This document shows, in pieces, positions 26,571-36,693 of a stretch of 64,000 nucleotides of DNA. Each line of letters begins with the position of its first letter. The stretch's first letter is position 1. A program made the translations under genes and the position numbers. The notes under the pieces were generated by a model that did no database searches, was not told the DNA's origin, and saw nothing but the letters and a program-made list of their open reading frames with translations. Source of the stretch: Paenibacillus helianthi (GTDB lineage Bacteria; Bacillota; Bacilli; Paenibacillales; Paenibacillaceae); NCBI RefSeq assembly GCF_001909055.1, contig NZ_LVWI01000043.1, forward strand, positions 43,957-107,956, in the 5' to 3' direction.

Positions 26571-27803
26571 TCAGGTACGGTATGCGGCATTGATGCGCAC
26601 ATAGTCATACGTCAGGTCGCAGCCCCAGGCGGTAGCCTTGCCGTCTCCGTCAGACAAAGCTACGGTAATCAGCACGGTATCGCTTTTTTGCAAATAATGC
26701 AGAGCTTTCTCTTCATCAAAAGCCACTGGCCGCGACTGCTTGAGCACCGGAATTCCGCCAAGTGATATATCCACCCGTTCCGGCGATACCGGCACCCCTG
26801 CGCGTCCTACTGCGGCAATTACTCTCCCCCAATTGGCATCCGCGCCAAAAATTGCAGATTTCACAAGACTGGAGCCGACCACCGTTTTGGCAATTGCAGC
26901 CGCAGCCTCATCGTGTACCGCACCACTGATCTGCACCTCAATCAGCTTCGTCGCCCCTTCACCATCACGGGCAATGGCCATGGCCAGACTCTGGCAGACA
27001 TGCGTAAATGCCGCGGCAAAAGCATCCCAGTCCGCATGCAGACGTGTCAGCTTTTCATTCCCCGCAAGTCCGCTCGCCATCGTAATCAGCATATCATTAG
27101 TGCTTGTATCTCCATCTACCGTAATCATATTAAAAGTCGTATTCGTCGCAGTACGCAACAGACTGAGCAAATCATCGCCGTCAATTACAGCATCCGTGGT
27201 CATGAAACCCAGCATGGTTGCCATATTGGGATGAATCATCCCCGAACCTTTGGCAGCTCCGGCAATCGTTACTTCTATATCCCCGACCTTTACTTTCACA
27301 CAGCATTCTTTTTTGACCAGATCTGTGGTGAGGATCGCCTGGCAGAACTCCTCTGCTCCGGCAGCTCCTCCATCCAGCTTCTCAGGCAGTCCGGCAATCC
27401 CGTTTCGCACACAGTCCATCTTCAGCAATTCGCCGATCACACCGGTAGAAGCAACCGCAACATCCTTTTCATTCACACCTAAGCGGCGGGCTGCGGCAGC
27501 ACGCATTTCATAGGCATCGGCTTCGCCTTGATCACCTGTACAGGCATTCGCATTCCCGCTGTTCACGATAACTGCCTGAAGTGTACCATTCACCAGACTC
27601 TCCCGCGTTACCTGAAGCGGTGCAGCCTGAAAAACATTCGTTGTATATACAGCAGCCGCTGTCGCCGGAACCTCGCAGAGGATGGCTGCCAGGTCATTGC
27701 GCTCTGTTTTTTTGAGGCCGCAGTGCAGCCCGCCAGCCTTGAATCCCTTAGGTGTCGTAACACTTCCGCCTTCCAAGACGGTAAAACCTTGCTTCTCACT
27801 CAT
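26571..27803 (-). CDS. argJ: Bifunctional ornithine acetyltransferase / N-acetylglutamate synthase
   Basis: ArgJ recycles the acetyl group from acetylornithine to glutamate. 410 residues. The self-cleavage site that frees the catalytic Thr is visible in KGSGMIHPNMATMLGFM (Ala|Thr). TTDLVKKECCVKVKVG and VDGDTSTNDMLI are also typical. No good ribosome site is seen before ATG 27803. It lies 21 bases after the argC stop and may depend on coupling. Confidence 0.96.
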   Translation of the reverse strand: MSEKQGFTVLEGGSVTTPKGFKAGGLHCGLKKTERNDLAAILCEVPATAAAVYTTNVFQAAPLQVTRESLVNGTLQAVIVNSGNANACTGDQGEADAYEMRAAAARRLGVNEKDVAVASTGVIGELLKMDCVRNGIAGLPEKLDGGAAGAEEFCQAILTTDLVKKECCVKVKVGDIEVTIAGAAKGSGMIHPNMATMLGFMTTDAVIDGDDLLSLLRTATNTTFNMITVDGDTSTNDMLITMASGLAGNEKLTRLHADWDAFAAAFTHVCQSLAMAIARDGEGATKLIEVQISGAVHDEAAAAIAKTVVGSSLVKSAIFGADANWGRVIAAVGRAGVPVSPERVDISLGGIPVLKQSRPVAFDEEKALHYLQKSDTVLITVALSDGDGKATAWGCDLTYDYVRINAAYRT

Positions 27804-27824
27804 TGTATAGTTGACCGCTGAACC

Positions 27825-28880
27825 TTAAGGATACACTGGTGTGTAGCCCAGGCCGCGGGTTTCCTCCCATCCCATCATCAAATTCAGGTTCTGAATCGCT
27901 TGCCCTGCTGCGCCTTTAACAATATTGTCAATGACGGATACAATGGTCACCCGACCTGTACGGGCATCTGTGGCAAAACCGATATCACAATAATTAGAAC
28001 CGCTGACCTCTTTGGTTGCTGGCAGCACACCAGCGTCACGAACCCGCACAAACGGCCGTCCTGCATAATATTTACGATATAAGTTCACAAAATCCTGCTC
28101 GTTGTACCCACCGTTCATCCCGGCGTACATCGTACTCATAATCCCGCGGGTCATCGGCACGAGATGTGTAGTGAATGTCACCGTCACTTTCTCTCCGGAT
28201 ATCTCCGTCAGGGTCTGTTCAATCTCCGGAATATGCTGATGCTTGTTCACCTTATAAGCTTTGAAATTCTCATTGATTTCGGAGTAATGGACCATCAGAC
28301 TCGTTCCCCGGCCTGCCCCGGACACACCCGATTTCGCATCAATAATAATGCTGTCATGCTTGATCCAGCCCGCCTGCAGCGCCGGAATTAAGCCCAGCAG
28401 CGAAGCGGTAGAATAACAGCCTGGATTGGAAATGAAGTCTGCCCCGGCCGTACGTTCGCCGAACACTTCGCATAATCCGTATACAGCCTGCTGCAAATAG
28501 GAATCAGACGGAGCCGGATGCTTATACCATTGCTCATACTCTGCGCCGTCCTTCAGCCGGAAGTCACCGGACAGATCGACGACCTTCAGACCTGCCTCCA
28601 GGAGCTGCGGCACCAGCTTGGCACTGACACCCGACGGTGTTGCTGTAAATACCACATCCGCTCTGCCGGCAATCTCTGCTGCGTCCACTCCATCCAGATT
28701 GCGCTGCACAATGCCTGTTAAATGAGGAAACCCTTCCTCAATAGGCGCACCTGCGCTTGAAGAGGAAATCACTGAAGTAATCTCTATATCAGGATGGTTC
28801 TGCAGCAGCCTAATCAGCTCCACGCCCCCATAACCCGTTGATCCAACAATTGCCGCTCTCAGCTTGCCTGTCACTGTCAT
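27825..28880 (-). CDS. argC: N-acetyl-gamma-glutamyl-phosphate reductase
   Basis: It reduces acetylglutamyl phosphate to the semialdehyde with NADPH. 351 residues. The N-terminal Rossmann motif is IVGSTGYGGVELIRLL, and the catalytic Cys is in FISNPGCYSTASLLGL. GTSLMVHYSEINENFKAYKV is also characteristic. It is the first gene of argC-J-B-D-F and is preceded by a promoter with a perfect -10. Confidence 0.97.
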   Translation of the reverse strand: MTVTGKLRAAIVGSTGYGGVELIRLLQNHPDIEITSVISSSSAGAPIEEGFPHLTGIVQRNLDGVDAAEIAGRADVVFTATPSGVSAKLVPQLLEAGLKVVDLSGDFRLKDGAEYEQWYKHPAPSDSYLQQAVYGLCEVFGERTAGADFISNPGCYSTASLLGLIPALQAGWIKHDSIIIDAKSGVSGAGRGTSLMVHYSEINENFKAYKVNKHQHIPEIEQTLTEISGEKVTVTFTTHLVPMTRGIMSTMYAGMNGGYNEQDFVNLYRKYYAGRPFVRVRDAGVLPATKEVSGSNYCDIGFATDARTGRVTIVSVIDNIVKGAAGQAIQNLNLMMGWEETRGLGYTPVYP

Positions 28881-28935
28881 CCCCGCTTCCTGCCTGTTAT
28901 GAATATCATGAATACCGTCCTTCGAAATATGTATT

Positions 28936-28964
28936 ATTATACGACCGAATTAATATAAATACAA
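28936..28964 (-). promoter_or_regulatory. Promoter of the argCJBDF operon
   Basis: TTGTAT (28959-28964), 17 bases, TATAAT (28936-28941) on the minus strand. Downstream, TATGAATATCATGAATAC (28898-28915) contains two TGAAT half-sites as in ArgR/AhrC boxes, but arranged as a direct repeat, so the operator call is tentative. Confidence 0.65.
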
Positions 28965-29029
28965 CATGTAACGTCAAGTTTATTAAGCAAAAAAGATATT
29001 AGCGTGAAGCACATTATACTTGTATTTCC

Positions 29030-29063
29030 AAAAAAAGAGTGCAGCCCCTAAGGAGACTGCACT
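29030..29063 (-). terminator. Terminator overlapping the 3' end of the yitT-like gene
   Basis: AGTGCAG pairs with CTGCACT around a loop holding the stop codon, followed on the minus strand by CTTTTTTT. The upstream arm lies inside the last codons of the gene. Confidence 0.88.
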
Positions 29064-29941
29064 TCTCTTTTAAACCCTTCGCCCAGCACTTCATGTGCCT
29101 CGGTAATAATGACGAACGCCCCCGGATCAACGGAACGCACAATTGCCTTCAGCCGGGTAATCTCATTTTGGCCCACAACGACCATAAGCACTGTGCGGTT
29201 ATCGCCAGTATAGCCGCCTTGCGCATTCAGCTTGGTCAGACCACGGTCCAGATCGTTCAGGATCGCCTGAGAGATCTCTTCCGTCTTATCGGCAATGATG
29301 TAGGCCACCTTGGTCGAGCTGAAGCCAACCTCCAGCGCGTTGATGACCCGGCCCGTCACAAACAAGCCAATCAGCGCATACATTGCCTGTTCCATTCCCA
29401 GTACAAAAGCAGCCAGCGTAATCACCGTACCATCCAGCAGCACCACAGACAGCGAGAAGCTGAATCCCGTAATCTTCTGAATGATTTGCGCTAAAATGGT
29501 CAAGCCTCCCGTGGAGCCGCGTCCACGGAATACCAGCCCCAGACCCAACCCCACCCCAATCCCGCCATAAATAGAAGCCAGCAGCGGATTCGTGGTCGGC
29601 ACAGGCCCGTCTTTCGTCAAAAAAATAAACAGCGGCAGCACAAAGCTGCCGAGCAACGACCGAATTCCATATTGCTTGCCCAGGAATATCACCCCAAGAA
29701 TAAACAGCGGAATGTTCAGCGCCCACTGGGTGAAGGCAGGTTCGGCTTTAAACCAGGCTTCCGCGAGTACGGATAACCCCGATACCCCTCCGGAAGCGAT
29801 TTGGTTCGGCAGAAAAAACAGATTAAAAGCAAGCCCCGTAATCAGTGAGCCCACCAGAATCAGCACAATATCCACCGTATGGCGCAATGGCCCGTTCAGC
29901 GGAATCAGCGGGGGTTTATTGCGTGAATTGATTTTTTGCAT
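29048..29941 (-). CDS. YitT family membrane protein (DUF161 + DUF2179)
   Basis: A 297-residue polytopic membrane protein of unknown transport role. Five or six hydrophobic helices span residues about 20-190. They include FFLPNQIASGGVSGLSVLAE and RGRGSTGGLTILAQI. A cytoplasmic DUF2179 domain follows at about 225-290. It has its own TATAAT (29978-29983) after the prfB terminator and its own terminator. AAGGAG lies 11 bases before ATG 29941. Several paralogues are usual in Bacillales; I cannot assign which one this is. Confidence 0.9.
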   Translation of the reverse strand: MQKINSRNKPPLIPLNGPLRHTVDIVLILVGSLITGLAFNLFFLPNQIASGGVSGLSVLAEAWFKAEPAFTQWALNIPLFILGVIFLGKQYGIRSLLGSFVLPLFIFLTKDGPVPTTNPLLASIYGGIGVGLGLGLVFRGRGSTGGLTILAQIIQKITGFSFSLSVVLLDGTVITLAAFVLGMEQAMYALIGLFVTGRVINALEVGFSSTKVAYIIADKTEEISQAILNDLDRGLTKLNAQGGYTGDNRTVLMVVVGQNEITRLKAIVRSVDPGAFVIITEAHEVLGEGFKREVQSP

Positions 29942-29998
29942 GCAGAGTTATTCTCCTTAACGTTTATACTTGAAGCTATTATACACCCTAAACTTCTC

Positions 29999-30035
29999 AA
30001 AAAAATTCCTACACCTCCGAAGACGCGTAGGAATT
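29999..30035 (-). terminator. Terminator of prfB
   Basis: AATTCCTAC pairs with GTAGGAATT, followed by a T-run on the minus strand. It lies 12 bases after the prfB stop. Confidence 0.9.
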
Positions 30036-30047
30036 ATCATTATCCCC

Positions 30048-31161
30048 TTATTCTGCTTCTGTCTTAATCTGGCTGCGCAAATATCCGTCGATAAAAGCGT
30101 CCAGATCGCCGTCCATCACCGCTCCAACATTACCGGTTTCCACGGAAGTACGGTGATCCTTTACCATACTATAGGGATGGAATACATAGGAGCGGATCTG
30201 GCTTCCCCATGCAATATCCGATTGCTCGCCGCGAATCTCATCGAGATGTTGCTGCTGCTCCTGCAGCTTGCGCTCATACAGCTTGGAACGCAGCATTTTC
30301 ATCGCTTGTTCACGGTTCTTGATCTGTGAGCGTTCATTCTGGCACGTTACCACTACGCCGGTTGGCAAGTGAGTAATACGCACTGCAGAATCCGTTGTAT
30401 TAATATGCTGACCGCCTGCGCCACTGGCCCGGTACGTATCGATCTTAAGATCCTCGGTACGGATATCAACCTCTACATCATCTGCAATCTCGGGTACCAC
30501 ATCACAGGATACAAACGAGGTATGGCGTCTGCCTGAGGCATCGAACGGGGAAATGCGCACCAGCCGGTGTACTCCCTTTTCGGCCTTCAGATAGCCATAG
30601 ACATTGTAGCCTTTGATCAAAAGCGTAACACTCTTAATCCCCGCTTCGTCGCCCGGCAAATAATCCAGGACCTCTACCTTGAAGCCGCGTTTCTCCGCCC
30701 AGCGGGTATACATGCGTAACAGCATCTGCCCCCAATCCTGGGACTCCGTTCCGCCAGCACCGGGATGCAGCTCCAATATGGCATTGAGCTTGTCATACGG
30801 CTGGTTGAGCAGCAGCTGAAGCTCGAATTCATCGACCTTGCCAGCCACACTGCGAATCGTTCCAGCAACCTCTGCCGCCAAATCCTCATCGCCCTCTTCA
30901 TCCGCCAGCTCCGCCATCATCGCCGCATCATCATATTCCTGCTGCAGCTTCTCATATTGATCTACGGATGATTTCACCGCGTTCATCTCAGCGATGACGC
31001 CTTGTGCCTTCTCTGGATCATCCCAGAATCCGGGCGCTGCCATCTTTTCTTCGAAGTTGGATATCATCTCCTGCTTCAGATCTAAGTCAAAGAGACCCCC
31101 TAAGGTCTGTAAGTTTCTTGCCTATTTCACGCAGGTCCTGCTTAACATTAGGATCAATCAT
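30048..31161 (-). CDS. prfB: Peptide chain release factor 2, with programmed +1 frameshift
   Basis: RF2 ends translation at UGA and UAA. The gene starts at ATG 31161 and reads 24 codons ([20 protein letters not shown] then RGSL) to an in-frame TGA at 31089-31087. The classic slip site is present: AGGGGG, then TCT, CTT, TGA, C. A +1 shift at CTT continues into the main frame ([15 protein letters not shown]), giving 370 residues. The main part has the SPF anticodon-like tripeptide in [11 protein letters not shown] and the GGQ motif in [14 protein letters not shown]. The gene lies downstream of secA, as in Bacillus. Confidence 0.97.
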
Positions 31162-31275
31162 GTGTGATCACTTCACCTTTCAATATAAAATCATTGCGCC
31201 GGGGCGGCTGGATTGAGCCTGGGGCATATAGTTGATAACCCTCGCTGCCGGAAGCTCATCTTCTTTAACACTCGT

Positions 31276-31422
31276 TTCCGGTGATGGACGTAACTGCGGG
31301 GAATGTTTGGACTTCCGGCCGCTGTTGTTCACAGATTTCCTGATTGGAGACTGCCGCCCGCGGTTGAAATCTGTGAACAAAGGCGGACGCATTCGCTCCT
31401 CCAGTTCCAAACTTCCCCTCCG
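31276..31422. repeat. Structured repeat element, copy B
   Basis: The outer stem pairs 31298-31313 (GGGGAATGTTTGGACT) with 31403-31418 (AGTTCCAAACTTCCCC). The inner 13-bp perfect stem pairs 31327-31339 (GTTCACAGATTTC) with 31366-31378. The blocks CGGCCGCTGTT, AAAGGCGGACGCATTCGCTC and TTCCGGTG are shared with copy A at 22990-23140, in the same orientation. Confidence 0.85.
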
Positions 31423-31497
31423 TTACTCCCACCTGAATCCAGGTTTCAAGAATTACGCCTTCCGCTTCGCTCAGGAATCAACATAGCTCCCAAGCTC

Positions 31498-31549
31498 AAA
31501 AAAGCGGCCGGGCCGCAAACGGGGAGTCCCCCGGGCCCAGCCGCTTTTT
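31498..31549. terminator. Terminator after secA
   Basis: AAAAAGCGGC pairs with GCCGCTTTTT around inner CGGGCC/GGGCCC helices, with T-runs on both strands. It lies about 145 bases after the secA stop. Confidence 0.85.
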
Positions 31550-31692
31550 ATTGTCATTATAACCCTTGAACTGTGGAGCAAGACATAAAGTACATAAAGT
31601 ACAGTTCTGTAAACAGCTTTTGCAGATTAATTTCTGCTCACTGGTTTACTAAGAATGCAAGGCCGAAACCGAAATGCATTAGCCCACTGTAC

Positions 31693-34200
31693 TTACGCGT
31701 TCTGTCCATGGCAGTTCTTGTATTTCTTGCCGCTGCCGCAAGGGCATGGATCGTTGCGGCCGATAGCGGCCTCAACATGCACAGGCTGCTTCTCAGCAGG
31801 CTCGCCATTAGTGGAGATCTTATTCTCCTCCACTACGGATTGCCGTTCCTGATTGGTCTCAATATGCGCCTTCATAATGTAGGTCGCAACTTCCTCCTGA
31901 ATGGTAGCGGTCATGGCATTGAACATTTCAAAGCCTTCAAATTGATATTCGCGGAGCGGGTCAGTACCACCATACGCGCGCAAGTGAATCCCTTGACGAA
32001 GCTGATCCATCGCATCAATATGATCCATCCATTTACTGTCAACCGAACGCAAGACGATAACCTTTTCGAATTCACGCACCAGCTCAGAGCCAAGGCGTTC
32101 TTCACGGGCTGCGTACTTCTCCAGTACACGGCCAAAGATGAATTCGATGATCTCTTCAACTTCTTTGCCCCACATATCGTCCCGTGTCAGCTCGCCTTCT
32201 TCCAAAAGCTTGCTGTTCACATAATCAGCAACCTCCTGCAGCTCCCAGTTCTCGGGAATATCGTCACTGCAGTGGGCATGAACAATACGGTCAATAACCG
32301 GCTTGATCATTTCAATTACGACGTCTTTGATATTGTCAGACTCCAGAATCTCGCGGCGCTGCTTGTAGATAATCTCACGCTGCTGATTCATGACGTCATC
32401 ATATTGAAGTACGACTTTACGAATATCGAAGTTGTTGCCTTCGACACGTTTTTGGGCGGATTCTACAGCACGCGTGATCATACGGCTCTCGATCGGCTGA
32501 TCCTCTTCAAACCCAAGACGGTCCATCATGTTCAGCACGTTGTCTGCACCAAAACGCTTCATCAGTTCGTCACCGAGCGACAAGTAGAACTGAGTGGAAC
32601 CCGGGTCGCCTTGACGTCCCGCGCGGCCGCGCAGCTGATTGTCGATCCGGCGTGATTCATGGCGTTCTGTACCAATGATATGCAGACCTCCGAGATCTGT
32701 CACTCCTTCACCGAGTACGATATCCGTCCCGCGTCCTGCCATATTCGTAGCAATAGTTACGGTTCCCGGCTGACCTGCATGGGAGATGATCTCTGCTTCC
32801 GCCGCATGATGCTTGGCATTGAGCACCTGGTGTCTTACACCTTTGCGTTTCAGCATTTCCGATACACGTTCGGAGTTCTCAATAGAAACCGTACCTACCA
32901 GCACGGGTTGATTCTTTTTGTGGCGCTCCACAATTTCTGCTACCACTGCGTTAAACTTACCGTTTTCGCTTTTGTATACAACGTCCGGCATATCCGCACG
33001 CTGGTTCGGTTTATTGGTTGGCACCTGCAGAACTTCCAGACCATAGATCTTCTTGAACTCTTCTTCTTCGGTCTTCGCAGTCCCCGTCATACCACCCAGC
33101 TTACGGTACATCCGGAAGTAGTTCTGGAAGGTAATAGTAGCCAGGGTCATACTCTCATTCTGCACCTGAATTTCTTCTTTGGCTTCGATAGCCTGGTGCA
33201 ACCCGTCACTATAACGGCGTCCCGCCATCAAACGGCCGGTGAATTCATCGACAATAACAACCTCGTCCTCATTCACTACATAATCAACATCGCGGCGCAT
33301 AATTACGTTCGCCTTGAGCGCTTGAACAATGTGATGATTCAGAGTTACATTGGCATGGTCATACAGATTTTCCACCCCAAAAGCGCGCTCTGCCGTAGCC
33401 ACACCTTTTTCAGTCAAAGCCACGGATTTCACCTTGATATCAACAGTATAATCCTCTTCCGCAGTCAGTCTCTTTACGAAACGGTCTGCTGCATAATACA
33501 GCTCCGTCGATTTCTCGGCCTGTCCGGAGATAATAAGAGGAGTCCGCGCTTCATCAATCAGGATGGAGTCAACTTCATCAATAATACAGAAATAGAGCGG
33601 ACGCTGAACCATTTGCTCCTTATAGAGCACCATGTTATCGCGCAGGTAGTCAAAACCAAACTCGTTGTTTGTGCCATACGTAATATCGCAGGCATAAGCT
33701 TCTTGCTTATCAGCATGGTCCATGCCGTTCAGGTTTACCCCAACCGTCATACCCAGGAAGTTATAAATTTGTCCCATCTGCGCACTGTCGCGCTGAGCCA
33801 GATAGTCATTGACCGTTACAACATGTACACCTTTGCCGAGCAAAGCGTTCAGGTAGACCGGCAGTGTACCTACCAGCGTCTTGCCTTCACCCGTCTTCAT
33901 CTCGGAGATCCGGCCTTCATGCAGCGCCATACCTCCAACTAATTGAACGTCAAAATGCCGCATGCCCAGCGTCCGTTTGGAAGCTTCGCGTACGGTTGCA
34001 AATGCCTCAGGAAGAATTTCCTCCAAGGTTTCGCCCTTCTCAATCCGGGCACGGAATTCATCGGTCTTGGCTTTCAGTTCTTCATCCGAAAGTGATACGA
34101 AATCGGGCTCCAACCCATTAATTACATCGACCGTCTTCATGAGACGTTTGACATCACGTTCATTGGTGTCGCCGAATATTTTTTTTACAAGTCCTAGCAT
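31693..34200 (-). CDS. secA: Preprotein translocase ATPase SecA
   Basis: The ATPase motor of the Sec export pathway, 835 residues. Motifs: Walker [25 protein letters not shown]-like [45 protein letters not shown] and [11 protein letters not shown]. The C-terminus carries the zinc/SecB-type tail [17 protein letters not shown]. The sequence is full length. It is preceded by a sigma-A promoter and lies between hpf and prfB, as in Bacillus. Confidence 0.98.
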   Translation of the reverse strand: MLGLVKKIFGDTNERDVKRLMKTVDVINGLEPDFVSLSDEELKAKTDEFRARIEKGETLEEILPEAFATVREASKRTLGMRHFDVQLVGGMALHEGRISEMKTGEGKTLVGTLPVYLNALLGKGVHVVTVNDYLAQRDSAQMGQIYNFLGMTVGVNLNGMDHADKQEAYACDITYGTNNEFGFDYLRDNMVLYKEQMVQRPLYFCIIDEVDSILIDEARTPLIISGQAEKSTELYYAADRFVKRLTAEEDYTVDIKVKSVALTEKGVATAERAFGVENLYDHANVTLNHHIVQALKANVIMRRDVDYVVNEDEVVIVDEFTGRLMAGRRYSDGLHQAIEAKEEIQVQNESMTLATITFQNYFRMYRKLGGMTGTAKTEEEEFKKIYGLEVLQVPTNKPNQRADMPDVVYKSENGKFNAVVAEIVERHKKNQPVLVGTVSIENSERVSEMLKRKGVRHQVLNAKHHAAEAEIISHAGQPGTVTIATNMAGRGTDIVLGEGVTDLGGLHIIGTERHESRRIDNQLRGRAGRQGDPGSTQFYLSLGDELMKRFGADNVLNMMDRLGFEEDQPIESRMITRAVESAQKRVEGNNFDIRKVVLQYDDVMNQQREIIYKQRREILESDNIKDVVIEMIKPVIDRIVHAHCSDDIPENWELQEVADYVNSKLLEEGELTRDDMWGKEVEEIIEFIFGRVLEKYAAREERLGSELVREFEKVIVLRSVDSKWMDHIDAMDQLRQGIHLRAYGGTDPLREYQFEGFEMFNAMTATIQEEVATYIMKAHIETNQERQSVVEENKISTNGEPAEKQPVHVEAAIGRNDPCPCGSGKKYKNCHGQNA

Positions 34201-34516
34201 GGTTAACCCCTTTCATGCAACACAGATGGTGGAACCGAGCCCATCCTCACTAATATTGAAAGGGCCATATATGATTTCGATTCCGCTGCTTCATAAATTG
34301 TAACAGTTTGTAAGAGAAGCCGCAATACAAGCAGCCGCAACCTTATTTTTCAAGTGATCTCATTACTGCCAAAGTGCCGCTATTTTGTCATAAACACATG
34401 TATATACGCACAAGAGCCCTATTCGCTTATGGCGAATAGGGGCTCGGTTAATTTTCTTTTGTCAGACTGAAGTAAATCTCTGCTCCAAGTCGGGTTACGG
34501 CTTCATGCATCCAAAC
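34201..34516. other. hpf-secA gap
   Basis: It contains the secA promoter (34297-34325) and a 12-13 bp GC-rich hairpin at 34414-34445 (GAGCCCTATTCGC with GCGAATAGGGgCTC), which probably ends hpf transcription although its minus-strand T-run is poor. Nothing else is seen. Confidence 0.6.
34297..34325 (-). promoter_or_regulatory. Promoter of secA
   Basis: TTGCGG (34320-34325), 17 bases, TACAAT (34297-34302) on the minus strand, giving a leader of roughly 90 bases. Confidence 0.6.
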
Positions 34517-35068
34517 CTAGTCTTGTTCGATCAGGCCATACTTGCCGTCATTGCGTTTGTAAACAACGCTAACTTCAGAAGTATCAATATTGGAGAACAC
34601 GAAGAAATTATGTCCAACCATGTTCATTTGCAGGATCGCTTCTTCTACATCCATAGGCTTCAAAGTGAAGCGCTTGTTCCGCACGACTTCCAAATCATCG
34701 TAATCCTGTTCCTCAACAGCAATGCTGCTTGGTGCTCCTTCCACAAAGAGCGTTTTCAGGCTTCCTTCCTGACGGAACTTACGATTGAGCTTGGTTTTGT
34801 GTTTGCGAATCTGGCGTTCCAGCTTGTCCACCACGGCATCGATGGATGCGTACATATCATCGCTGCGGTCTTCCGCACGAAGCGTTACACCTGCTAGCGG
34901 GATCGTGACTTCCACCGTATGAAGGCCGCGAACAACGCCAAGCGTCACATATCCTTCTGAGGTAGGGGGTGCATCGAAGTACTTCTCAAGTCTGCTGAGC
35001 TTCTTATCAACATAATCTCTCAAAGCGTCGGTCACTTCAATTTGTTGACCTCGAATGCTGAATTGCAT
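34517..35068 (-). CDS. hpf: Ribosome hibernation promoting factor, long form
   Basis: It dimerises 70S ribosomes into inactive 100S particles in stationary phase. 183 residues. The N-terminal S30AE domain (about 1-95: QFSIRGQQIEVTDALRDYVD) is followed by a linker and the C-terminal dimerisation domain (RNKRFTLKPMDVEEAILQMN then FFVFSNIDTSEVSVVYKR). AAAGGAGG is 7 bases from ATG 35068, which beats the GTG at 35074. It is the counterpart of Bacillus yvyD, next to secA. Confidence 0.95.
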   Translation of the reverse strand: MQFSIRGQQIEVTDALRDYVDKKLSRLEKYFDAPPTSEGYVTLGVVRGLHTVEVTIPLAGVTLRAEDRSDDMYASIDAVVDKLERQIRKHKTKLNRKFRQEGSLKTLFVEGAPSSIAVEEQDYDDLEVVRNKRFTLKPMDVEEAILQMNMVGHNFFVFSNIDTSEVSVVYKRNDGKYGLIEQD

Positions 35069-35095
35069 GGGCACTCCTCCTTTGTTTACATAGCC

Positions 35096-35124
35096 ATTAT
35101 ACCAAATTGTCAGGCCTAAGTAAA
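35096..35124 (-). promoter_or_regulatory. Promoter of hpf
   Basis: TTTACT (35119-35124), 17 bases, TATAAT (35096-35101) on the minus strand, with a short leader ending in AAAGGAGG. Confidence 0.6.
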
Positions 35125-35190
35125 AAACAAATCATGACAGTGTTTACATCCAGCTAACAAAAGATGTCACAGCCCCCCCATATACATAAA

Positions 35191-35232
35191 TAGGTCCGGC
35201 CAGAGCAACTCAAGCTGCCTGGGCCGGACCTA
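35191..35232 (-). terminator. Terminator of the SLH-domain gene
   Basis: TAGGTCCGGCC pairs with GGCCGGACCTA. On the minus strand ATTTATGTAT follows. It lies about 35 bases after the stop. Confidence 0.7.
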
Positions 35233-35265
35233 GTGTTATCGGTTAATATTGCAATTATCCAGCTC

Positions 35266-36693
35266 TTACTTGGTTTGAATACGCAGAATTTCTACAGGTG
35301 ACCAGACACTGCCGGAACCTGTAATAAAGTATACCTTGTAGCTGGTTTTGGCAGTTAGCCCAGTCAAGCTCAGTGTCTGTCTTACCGCCGGTGAAGGCGC
35401 CGGAGTGATCCAACCTGTCCAAGGTGCGGCAAGTTGGGCCCCTGAGCTATTTTGTCCGGCAGCAATCTGCGCCGCAGTCGGGTTGGCGGCATTAGCCGGC
35501 AGTACAACATATCTTACTGGAGCCGAAACACCACCTGTCTGCCCATATTTCACATAGACATCTGCTGTCACTGTTCCCATATGTCCCGGTTCAACCAGCG
35601 TGATCGATGTTGGAGTACTTGTATTCGTCTTCAAAAGAAGCTTCGATACCGTTGACATGTTCCCGGCAGTATCTGTAACGATGATGTATGTTGCATATTC
35701 TGTATTAGGCTGCAACCCGTACACCGAAAAAGAAACAGTTGACCCTGCCGATGTGGCCTTGGTTCCATAGTTCACTCCTTGGGTTCCAGCACTTGTCTTT
35801 CCCAGTTTTACCTGCGAGGCACTAGGATTCGGCATGCTGCTGCTGTAAGGAGCCACCACATAATAGATTGCTCCGGTTACGGATGGAGTAAGGTACACAT
35901 CTGCTGTCACCGAACCCACATGTCCATAAGTTACACCACTTACTGATGGTGTAGTGATAACACCCCCGCCGCCACCGCCACTACCGCCACCAGGTACAGG
36001 GGTTGCTGTAGGAGCAGGAGTTGCGCCAGGCGAAGGCTTCGCCGATGGAGTTGGTGTAGGGGTAGGGGTTAATCCAGGAGTAGAAGGTTTAAATACAACC
36101 GAATTGCTGATAATCCCCACAGCCTCTGCCCGGGTCAGCGATCTCTTAGGACCAAAGGTTCCATCCGGGTACCCGTTGATGATCTTTTTACCTGCTGCGG
36201 CTGCCACTGCCCCTTTTGCCCAAGCAGCAATTTGAGCATTGTCTTTAAAGGTTGTAGAAGCTGCGGCGGTATTCAAGCTAAGCAATTTGGCAGCAATGAC
36301 GGCTGCCTCTTGTCTGGTCAACGGATTAGCGGGACGGAATGTTTTATTCTCATAACCGCCGATATAACCGGCTTGCACGGCTTTCGCCACCTCGGAGTAT
36401 ACCCAGTTAGTCTTTTTCACGTCGGTGAAGCTGATCGTTCCCGTATCCTTGAACCCGAACAGACGATTAATCAGTGCTACATATTCGCCGCGCGTTATCG
36501 CCTTGTTAGGCTTCACCGTACCATCCGGGTAACCGCCTAGATACCCTTTATTCAGCCAATCCTGCAATTGCGTCTGCGCCCAGTGTCCTTGAATATCCTT
36601 GGGGGCAGGGGCAGCAGAGACACTGCCTAGAGATCCGAGTAACATACTTGCACCCAGTATCCCTGTCATTAATCCACGCCACGTCTTTTTCAT
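35266..36693 (-). CDS. Secreted SLH-domain surface protein
   Basis: A 475-residue exported protein bound to pyruvylated wall polymer through SLH domains. A signal peptide ends near SVSAAPAP. Three SLH repeats follow (about residues 32-75, 90-135, 148-195), with motifs GYPDGTVKPNKAITRGEYVA, GGYENKTFRPANPLTRQEAA and GYPDGTFGPKRSLTRAEAVG. Next is a Pro/Thr/Ser-rich linker with a run of Gly, then two similar beta-rich modules (about 250-355 and 365-475), both containing GHVGSVTADVY/GHMGTVTADVY. ATG 36693 is preferred; ATG 36705 abuts the AGGAGG too closely. The ligand of the C-terminal modules is unknown. Confidence 0.88.
   Translation of the reverse strand: MKKTWRGLMTGILGASMLLGSLGSVSAAPAPKDIQGHWAQTQLQDWLNKGYLGGYPDGTVKPNKAITRGEYVALINRLFGFKDTGTISFTDVKKTNWVYSEVAKAVQAGYIGGYENKTFRPANPLTRQEAAVIAAKLLSLNTAAASTTFKDNAQIAAWAKGAVAAAAGKKIINGYPDGTFGPKRSLTRAEAVGIISNSVVFKPSTPGLTPTPTPTPSAKPSPGATPAPTATPVPGGGSGGGGGGVITTPSVSGVTYGHVGSVTADVYLTPSVTGAIYYVVAPYSSSMPNPSASQVKLGKTSAGTQGVNYGTKATSAGSTVSFSVYGLQPNTEYATYIIVTDTAGNMSTVSKLLLKTNTSTPTSITLVEPGHMGTVTADVYVKYGQTGGVSAPVRYVVLPANAANPTAAQIAAGQNSSGAQLAAPWTGWITPAPSPAVRQTLSLTGLTAKTSYKVYFITGSGSVWSPVEILRIQTK

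Larger units (their letters stand above)
31162..31692. other. secA-prfB gap: structured repeat and terminator
   Basis: It holds the second copy of the structured element (31276-31422) and the secA terminator (31498-31549). I see nothing else; open frames here run through the hairpins and are not convincing genes. Confidence 0.65.

Noticed and set aside
28898..28915. Definite ArgR/AhrC operator before argC
   Set aside because: The two TGAAT half-sites are in direct rather than inverted order, so it is only noted as tentative in the promoter entry.
31573..32655. 360-codon plus-strand frame antisense to secA
   Set aside because: secA on the minus strand is full length and unmistakable; the antisense frame shows only codon-mirror composition and no family.
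32659..33942. 427-codon plus-strand frame antisense to secA
   Set aside because: Same reason; its His/Phe-rich composition is typical of reverse-strand shadows.
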